A program made the translations under genes and the position numbers. 64,000 bases of DNA, from positions 92,261-156,260 of the forward strand of contig JAFEGH010000003.1 in the NCBI GenBank assembly GCA_018240065.1, written 5' to 3'. Below the pieces are notes generated by a model. It made no database searches and was not told where the DNA came from. It was given only the letters and a program-made list of their open reading frames with translations. Positions 59,133-64,000 of the stretch are shown here, piece by piece. The stretch's first letter is position 1; each line of letters starts with the position of its first letter. The stretch is from Verrucomicrobiota bacterium (GTDB taxonomy: Bacteria; Chlamydiota; Chlamydiia; Chlamydiales; Rhabdochlamydiaceae).

Positions 59133-60338
59133 TTAGTTCAGGGAGAACTCTTTTAAATGGACAAGGCTCATTAGTGCCAGGAAGTCCACTATTGGGTTGT
59201 TATCAAGGAAAAGCTGCTGCAGATGAGCTAGATGGGCCAGTACAAAGATATCTGTTATATGATTGTTTTCAAGGTAAAGAACCTCTAACTGTATGAGGTT
59301 CCTAAGCGAGGAGATGTCTTCAATCAGGTTGCTATCGAGAGAGAGCTCTTTGAGCTGGATGAGGTTCCCGAGCGCTGAAATATCCGATATCAGATTGTCG
59401 CTAAGGTAAAGAACCTTGAGTGAAACCAACCTCTCGAGTGCCGAGATGACGGCGATCCGGTTGTTTTCAAGAGAAAGCTCTTTGAGCCGTGAGAGCCCTC
59501 CCAGCTTTGAGATATCCGATATCATGTTGTCGTTAAGGTAAAGTATCTTAAGCATAACCAACTTCTCGATCCCCGAAATGTCCGCAATCTGGTTGTTTTC
59601 AAGAGAAAGATATTTTAGATGAACCAGGTTCTCTAGCGGCATGACGTCTGTTATCCTGTTACTATCAAGATAAAGCATCCGTAGACCAGCAAGTTGGCCT
59701 AAGGCTGTGATGTCTGTTATTTGGTTGTCGGTAAGAAAGACATCTCTTAGTTGCTCAAGGTTTCCGAGCGCAGTGACATCTGTTATCCGATTGCCTTCAA
59801 GAGATAGCCGCTGTAACTGGGCAAAAGTTCCAAGCAATGAGATGTCTTCTATCTGGTTGTTATCAACGAAAAGCTCCATGAGCTGAGAACATTTTGTGAG
59901 TTGCGGGGGAACAGCTTTTAATTGAAGGTTTGAAAGATGAACAGATACAACGGCATTGAGTTGATCGGCATTCGCGGGATCCTCAAACCAGGCTTTTATC
60001 TCAGCTAAGGTATGCGGTCGGGGATTTTCATTAAAATTAAACTCTCTTGATAGAGGAACCCAAATTTTTAAAAGGGCATCATCAGCTAGAGCCTGTTGGA
60101 TTTTTTCAGGCTCTCCAAATTCATGCGATTTAAGGTGCGTAAGAACGCAAACGCGTGACCAATGCACTCCGTTAGTAGCAACTTCTTCGGGCGTCTTTCC
60201 TGTGGCAACAAAGCTCCCTATAAGATTCAATATATGGCTGGGTAGTTTTAAAAGGTCTTGATTCTCATCATTTTGACCTTGAATGCGATAAAGGTCTTCA
60301 GATGTTCTAATTACAGCTGTGCAATGTGAAATGGGCAT
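59133..60338 (-). CDS. leucine-rich-repeat protein with F-box-like N-terminus (LRR paralogue 1)
   Basis: A 401-residue protein. N-terminal 1-25 is shared with its neighbours (MPISHC-type). Residues about 28-75 (LLKLPSHILNLIGSF...WSRVCVLTHLKSHE) have the Leu-Pro...Ile...Val-Cys spacing of an F-box. A linker with HTLAEIKAWFEDPANADQLNA follows, then a capping LSNLQLKAVPPQLTKCSQ and eleven 22-residue SDS22/internalin-type repeats (L-x-L-x-x-N-x-I-x-D-I-x-x-L-x-x-L), ending in a partial one. Odd and even repeats alternate as LSL and LYL/FL, indicating expansion in 44-residue pairs. There is no signal peptide, and no C-terminal domain like paralogues 2 and 4. Candidate host-targeted effector. Confidence 0.8.
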   Translation of the reverse strand: MPISHCTAVIRTSEDLYRIQGQNDENQDLLKLPSHILNLIGSFVATGKTPEEVATNGVHWSRVCVLTHLKSHEFGEPEKIQQALADDALLKIWVPLSREFNFNENPRPHTLAEIKAWFEDPANADQLNAVVSVHLSNLQLKAVPPQLTKCSQLMELFVDNNQIEDISLLGTFAQLQRLSLEGNRITDVTALGNLEQLRDVFLTDNQITDITALGQLAGLRMLYLDSNRITDVMPLENLVHLKYLSLENNQIADISGIEKLVMLKILYLNDNMISDISKLGGLSRLKELSLENNRIAVISALERLVSLKVLYLSDNLISDISALGNLIQLKELSLDSNLIEDISSLRNLIQLEVLYLENNHITDIFVLAHLAHLQQLFLDNNPIVDFLALMSLVHLKEFSLN

Positions 60339-60417
60339 ATTTCAGTATTTTACGAATTCAATGATTCCAGAGGCATAAGCAGCAATTTAATTTGTACTAA
60401 AGGCGAGGATTGCCTGC

Positions 60418-61782
60418 CTATATCCTATTCATCGCGTCGACGAGCCGCAAGACGTTATCAAAGGCATGGTGCTCGCCCCACTTCGGGTCATCTGTCTCAG
60501 GGCGTCCCGCAAGCTCATCAACATGTTCGTAGACCCTGGTTTTTTCTTCCAGAGAGAGGCGATCAAACTTTGTGCTGAGAGCGCTCCTCAGTGCGTGATA
60601 GAAAACAGCTCTATCGTCAAAAGCATGGCGCTCTCCCCATTGAGGATCTTCAGACTCTGATTCAGATTCTTCGTAGACCATCTCATAAATCAGATTTTTA
60701 TCCTCGGCGGGAAGCTCTGCAAATTTCTCTTGAACCCGTTCAAACTCGCTATTTCCCTGCGCAATGAATTGAACGAAGTGGGAAAGGGTTGATTCGCATT
60801 TGTAGTTACTGAACTCTGTGTTTCTGTTGATTAATGATTTTAGCTCGTCTGCGCTTGTGGTGTTTTTGGCTGGCTTTTTTTCATCAATGAACAATAACGG
60901 ATTGCCGTCATGGAAAAGCCCGCGCAGCTCAGAGAGGTTCACGAGCGGCAGGATGTTTGTGATCAGGTTGTTTGGAAGAGAAAGCCACGTTAGCCGATTT
61001 AGTGCGGCAAGCGCTGAAATATCAGCGATCTGGTTGCGGCCTAGATGAAGCTCCCCCAGCTGAGCCAGGTTCCCGAGCGTCGAAATGTCAGCAATTTGGT
61101 TTCGATCAAGATAAAGCTCTACCAGCTGATCGAGGTTGCCAAGTGCTGAAATGTCAGCGATCCGGTTGTGATCTAGGCAAAGCCATTCTAGCTCGGAGAG
61201 GGTCCCGAGCGGCGCAATGTCCGATATCTTGTTGTGATCAAGGGAAAGCCGCCGAAGCTGGGAGAGGGTCCCGAGCGGCGAGATGTTCGATATCTTGTTG
61301 TGATCAAGGTAAAGACGCTGTAGCTGAGAGCATTTTGTGATTTGCGGGGGGATCGTTTTTAATTCATGATATGAAAGATTAAGTTCCCTAATGGCATTTA
61401 ATTGATCGGCATTGGCCGCGTCCTCCAACCACGCTTTTATCTCGGCTAAGGTATGTGGAGGAGGATTTTCATCAAAATTAAGCTGGCTTGATAAAGAGGC
61501 CCACATTTTTAGAAGGGAGTCATCTTCAACTTGCTGCTGGATTTTTTGTGCCACCCCCCATTCATGCGATGTGAGATGCGTAAGAACGCAAACTCGCGAC
61601 AATGCGACGCTATTTGCAGCCGCCTCTAGCGGTGTATTGCCACTGGCCACCAAGTCCCCAATGAGCTCTAATATATGGCTTGGCACTTTTAAAAGGTCTT
61701 GACCCGCTGCGTCTTGCTCTCGAGTGCGATAGGGATCATCCTGCGTTGTTCTGATGGCTGGGCAGTGTGAAATCGGCATCAT
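60418..61782 (-). CDS. leucine-rich-repeat protein with F-box-like N-terminus and duplicated C-terminal motif (paralogue 2)
   Basis: A 454-residue protein, second of the array. It shares the N-terminal MMPISHCPAIRTT and F-box-like LLKVPSHILELIGDLVASGNTPLEAAANSVALSRVCVLTH, the HTLAEIKAWLED linker and the cap LSYHELKTIPPQITKCSQ. Six complete 22-residue repeats (YLDHNKISNISPLGTL type) follow. Residues about 330-454 form a separate C-terminal domain with two copies of one motif: DPQWGERHAFDDRAVFYHAL and DPKWGEHHAFDNVLRLVDAM, each preceded by a Tyr-Glu/Val-rich helix. The same domain ends paralogue 4. It starts 49 bases downstream of paralogue 3 on the same strand. Not recognised outside this array by reading alone. 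Confidence 0.8.
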   Translation of the reverse strand: MMPISHCPAIRTTQDDPYRTREQDAAGQDLLKVPSHILELIGDLVASGNTPLEAAANSVALSRVCVLTHLTSHEWGVAQKIQQQVEDDSLLKMWASLSSQLNFDENPPPHTLAEIKAWLEDAANADQLNAIRELNLSYHELKTIPPQITKCSQLQRLYLDHNKISNISPLGTLSQLRRLSLDHNKISDIAPLGTLSELEWLCLDHNRIADISALGNLDQLVELYLDRNQIADISTLGNLAQLGELHLGRNQIADISALAALNRLTWLSLPNNLITNILPLVNLSELRGLFHDGNPLLFIDEKKPAKNTTSADELKSLINRNTEFSNYKCESTLSHFVQFIAQGNSEFERVQEKFAELPAEDKNLIYEMVYEESESESEDPQWGERHAFDDRAVFYHALRSALSTKFDRLSLEEKTRVYEHVDELAGRPETDDPKWGEHHAFDNVLRLVDAMNRI

Positions 61783-61831
61783 TTACCTTCTTGTTGTCCA
61801 AGGCCTTTAATTGCGGCCTTATGTTAATGGT

Positions 61832-62530
61832 TTACATCGTTTTAAGTGGATTATTTTCATAGGAGAGCTCTACAGACAGAGAGAGGTTCTTAAGAGCCGT
61901 GAAGTCTGAGATCGGGTTGTAGTCCAGGGATAATCTCTCGAGCTTGCCCAGATTCCCAATGGCTGAAATGTCTGAGATGAGGTTGTCATCAAGATGAAGC
62001 TCTTCTAGCTGGGAGAGCTGCCCCAGTGCTGCAATATCTGTTATCTGGTTGTCGTCCAGGAAAAGCTCCCTTAGCTGACCGCATTTTGTGATTTGCGGGG
62101 GAATGGCTTTTAATTTTAGATCTGAAAGATCAAGAACTGTGATGGCATTCAATTGACCAGTATGGGCCGGGTTATCGAACCATTCTTTAATTTCGCCTAA
62201 GGTCTTTGGACGAGGAGTTCCATTAAAATTAACCCTTTTTGATAGAGGGCGCCAAATTTTTAAAAGGGCGTCATCTTCAAGGTTCTGCTGGATTTTTTGT
62301 TCCATTCCCGATTCATGCGAGATGAGATGCGTAAGAACACAGACTTGCGAGAATCTCACGCTATTTGTAGCCGTCTCTAGCGGGGAGTTACCACTGGCTA
62401 CAAAGTTCCAAATCAGTTCTAAAATATGGCTAGGCACTTTTAAAAGGTCTTGACCAGCAGCGTCTTGATCCCGGGTGCGATAGGGATCTTCCTGTGTTGT
62501 TCTGATGGCGGAGCAGTGTCCAATTGGCAT
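61832..62530 (-). CDS. short leucine-rich-repeat protein (paralogue 3)
   Basis: A 232-residue protein, third of the array and shortest. It has the same N-terminus (MPIGHCSAIRTTQEDPYRTR), F-box-like LLKVPSHILELIWNFVASGNSPLETATNSVRFSQVC, the KTLGEIKEWFD linker and the cap LSDLKLKAIPPQITKCGQ, followed by only three LRRs and a degenerate fourth (LSVELSYENNPLKTM). It lacks the C-terminal domain of paralogues 2 and 4. It is either a natural short form or a truncated copy; the ending NNPLKTM resembles the terminal NPLLFI of its longer relatives just before their C-terminal domain, which favours truncation. It starts 46 bases after paralogue 4. Confidence 0.78.
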   Translation of the reverse strand: MPIGHCSAIRTTQEDPYRTRDQDAAGQDLLKVPSHILELIWNFVASGNSPLETATNSVRFSQVCVLTHLISHESGMEQKIQQNLEDDALLKIWRPLSKRVNFNGTPRPKTLGEIKEWFDNPAHTGQLNAITVLDLSDLKLKAIPPQITKCGQLRELFLDDNQITDIAALGQLSQLEELHLDDNLISDISAIGNLGKLERLSLDYNPISDFTALKNLSLSVELSYENNPLKTM

Positions 62531-62576
62531 TTTTACCTGTTGTTGATTTTTTTTGGCATGTGTTTAGCAAAGGCCG

Positions 62577-64000
62577 TTAATTTGCGGGTTTACAAGCATT
62601 TGCCGCTCTGTTCATCGCGTCTACTAGCCGCAAGACGTTCTCAAAGGCATGGCGCTTTCCCCATTTTGGGTCTTGGGTAGCAGGGCGCCCTGAAAGTTCG
62701 TAAATGTGTCCGTAGACGATGTTTTTTTCATTTTGTGAAAGACCTTCAAATTTTGCGCTGATCGCTCTTCTGATCGCGTAATAGAATACGGCTCTATCGT
62801 CAAAAACATGATGTTCCCTCCATTGGGGATCTGTAGATTCTGAACCCGATAATTCGTAAACCATCTCACAAATCAGATTCTTATCCTGCTGATCGAGCTC
62901 TGCAAATTTTTGCTCCATTTGCTCGTGCTCGATATTTGGTTGGGCAATGAACTGAATGAATTTTGAAAGATTTGACTCAGATGGATAGGAATTAAATGCA
63001 TCCTGTTTTTTTAAAAATTTTTTCAGTTCTTTAATATCTTGAGGGGTTCTTTCAGCGTCTTTTTCGTAAATAAACAATAATGGATTTTCAACAATCGAAA
63101 TCGTTGTCAGATCCTCTTTGTTCGCAAGCCCTGAAATGTCCGTTATCTGGTTGTTACCAAGGTGGAGCATGCTTAGCTGAGAGAGGTTTCCGATGGGGGA
63201 GATATCTGTTATTTGGTTGTGAGGAAGGTGAAGCCACGATAGCTGGGTAAGGTTTCCGAGCGCCGAAACATCAGCTATCCGGTTGTTGTCAAGAAACAGT
63301 TTTATTAGCCCAGAGAGGTTCCCGAGCGCCGAGATGTCTGATATCCGGTTGTTAGAAAGGTAGAGAGTTCCTAGCTGGGTAAGGCTCTCAAGCGCTGAGA
63401 TGTCTGTAATCTCGTTGTATGAAAGGGAAAGGTACTGTAGCAGGGCCAGTTTCCTGAGCGCAGAGATATCAGTTATTCGGTTGATAGAAAGGTAGAGAGT
63501 TCCTAGCTGGGTAAGGCTCTCAAGCGCTGGGATGTCCGTTATCTGGTTGTTAGATAGGTAAAGATGCTGTAGCTGAGCCAGTTGCCTGAGCGCCGAGATA
63601 TCGGTTATCCGGTTGTTAGAAAGGTAGAGATTTACTAGCTGGGTACATCTTGTAATTTCAGGAGGGATCGCTTTTAACCCAAGATTTTCAAGATTAAGCT
63701 CTCTAATCGCATTTAATTGTTCGGCATTGGCCGGATCATCAAACCAGGCTTTAATCTCGGCTAAGGTTTGAGGACGGGGATTTTCATTGAAATTTAACTG
63801 TCTTGATAGACGACCCCAAATTTTTAAAAGAGCGTCGTTTTCAAGAGCCTGCTGAACTCTTTGCGCCTGTCCATATTGATGGAATGAGACATGCGTATAA
63901 ACACAAACTCGTGACCATAGCACGCCGTTTGTCGCAGCTTCTAGGGGAGTGTTTCCTGTGGCTACAAAGTTCCCGATACGCCCTATTACATTTGGAGGCA
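62577..64000 (-). CDS. leucine-rich-repeat protein with duplicated C-terminal motif (paralogue 4), 5' end outside window
   Basis: The frame stays open through the right edge; bases 63924-64000 encode more F-box-like sequence (PPNVIGRIGNFVATGNTPLEAA), so the start lies beyond 64000. The visible protein continues WSRVCVYTH, QTLAEIKAWFDD, cap LENLGLKAIPPEITRCTQ and eight 22-residue repeats, then NPLLFIYEKDA and the C-terminal domain. That domain carries two related motifs, DPQWREHHVFDDRAVFYYAI and DPKWGKRHAFENVLRLVDAM, like paralogue 2. Two repeats are nearly identical at DNA level 132 bases apart (63361 and 63493), a sign of recent internal duplication. First gene of the array in transcription order among those visible. 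Confidence 0.8.
   Translation of the reverse strand, partial: PPNVIGRIGNFVATGNTPLEAATNGVLWSRVCVYTHVSFHQYGQAQRVQQALENDALLKIWGRLSRQLNFNENPRPQTLAEIKAWFDDPANAEQLNAIRELNLENLGLKAIPPEITRCTQLVNLYLSNNRITDISALRQLAQLQHLYLSNNQITDIPALESLTQLGTLYLSINRITDISALRKLALLQYLSLSYNEITDISALESLTQLGTLYLSNNRISDISALGNLSGLIKLFLDNNRIADVSALGNLTQLSWLHLPHNQITDISPIGNLSQLSMLHLGNNQITDISGLANKEDLTTISIVENPLLFIYEKDAERTPQDIKELKKFLKKQDAFNSYPSESNLSKFIQFIAQPNIEHEQMEQKFAELDQQDKNLICEMVYELSGSESTDPQWREHHVFDDRAVFYYAIRRAISAKFEGLSQNEKNIVYGHIYELSGRPATQDPKWGKRHAFENVLRLVDAMNRAANACKPAN

Noticed and set aside
59133..63923. Regular short repeats resembling a CRISPR array at first glance
   Set aside because: The periodicity is 66 or 132 bases in frame, encodes LRRs, and repeats are imperfect without unique spacers.

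Overview
The window is chromosomal DNA from a member of the order Chlamydiales, most likely one of the 'environmental' families (Waddliaceae, Criblamydiaceae, Parachlamydiaceae or similar) rather than Chlamydiaceae. The backbone gene order is the one I recall from Chlamydia: groEL3 next to murF, mraY, murD, a LysM protein, ftsW, murG, murC and ftsQ; then rsbV2-miaA; then rsfS-fabF-nudix; then aas, cysS and lysS. There is no ftsZ. Interleaved with this core are genes that Chlamydiaceae lack or have in another form: type III glutamine synthetase, nadC and nadD, a pentameric ligand-gated channel, a GH64-like glucanase, an aldo/keto reductase, a Crp/Fnr regulator and leucine-rich-repeat (LRR) proteins. 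Coding DNA is roughly half G+C by eye and intergenic DNA is clearly AT-richer. The species cannot be fixed from sequence reading alone.

Layout. 1-7.4 kb: a left-truncated HD phosphohydrolase, an exported GNAT-like protein, then a minus-strand group (SDR oxidoreductase, phosphohexomutase, YkgJ-type Cys-cluster protein, metallophosphoesterase, small basic protein). 7.5-11.3 kb: two tandem paralogous stand-alone receiver-domain proteins, each with its own near-consensus promoter, and a SulP anion transporter. 11.3-16.7 kb (minus): a GT9 glycosyltransferase, a GroEL paralogue without groES, coaX, nadC, rsmI and tRNA-Cys(GCA). 16.9-20.6 kb: a secreted GH64-like protein with a polyproline linker, an outer-membrane barrel protein and an AhpD-like protein. 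20.9-31.7 kb: the peptidoglycan/division cluster murF - amidohydrolase - mraY - murD - LysM - ftsW - murG - murC - ftsQ, then cutA. 31.8-39.8 kb: a hypothetical protein, an 800-base gene-poor stretch, khpA, an RsbV-like STAS protein, miaA, a large porin-like protein, an aldo/keto reductase and a coiled-coil protein. 39.8-46.8 kb: HAD hydrolase, glutamine synthetase III, nadD, rsfS, fabF, Nudix, a GT-A-like protein and a Crp/Fnr protein. 46.8-50.4 kb: two membrane proteins, bioY, a pentameric ligand-gated ion channel and two small basic proteins. 50.6-57.6 kb: a PlsC-ACP-acyl-ACP-synthetase fusion, cysS carrying a repeat insertion, a winged-helix protein, a YjjX-type NTPase and lysS. 57.9-64 kb: a kinase-like membrane protein and four tandem LRR paralogues with an F-box-like N-terminus; the last runs off the right edge.

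How the genes fit together. The mur/fts cluster encodes lipid II synthesis (MurC, MurD, MurF, MraY, MurG), a SEDS glycosyltransferase (FtsW), an FtsQ-like divisome protein and a LysM anchor, as expected for FtsZ-independent chlamydial division. NadC, NadD, CoaX, BioY and GlnN point to cofactor and nitrogen metabolism less host-dependent than in Chlamydiaceae. Aas and FabF serve phospholipid and fatty-acid supply. The outer-membrane proteins, the secreted glucanase-like and GNAT-like proteins, the kinase-like membrane protein and the LRR/F-box-like array are the candidates for host interaction.

The items I would look at first are the ligand-gated channel (48598-49650), the four ~34-40-residue repeats inserted in cysteinyl-tRNA synthetase (about 54325-54820), the acyltransferase-ACP-synthetase fusion (50592-53297), the LRR array with its duplicated C-terminal motif and 132-bp internal expansion (59133-64000), the GH64-like protein (16892-18949), and the RsbV protein with acidic residues at the phospho-acceptor position (33688-34035).
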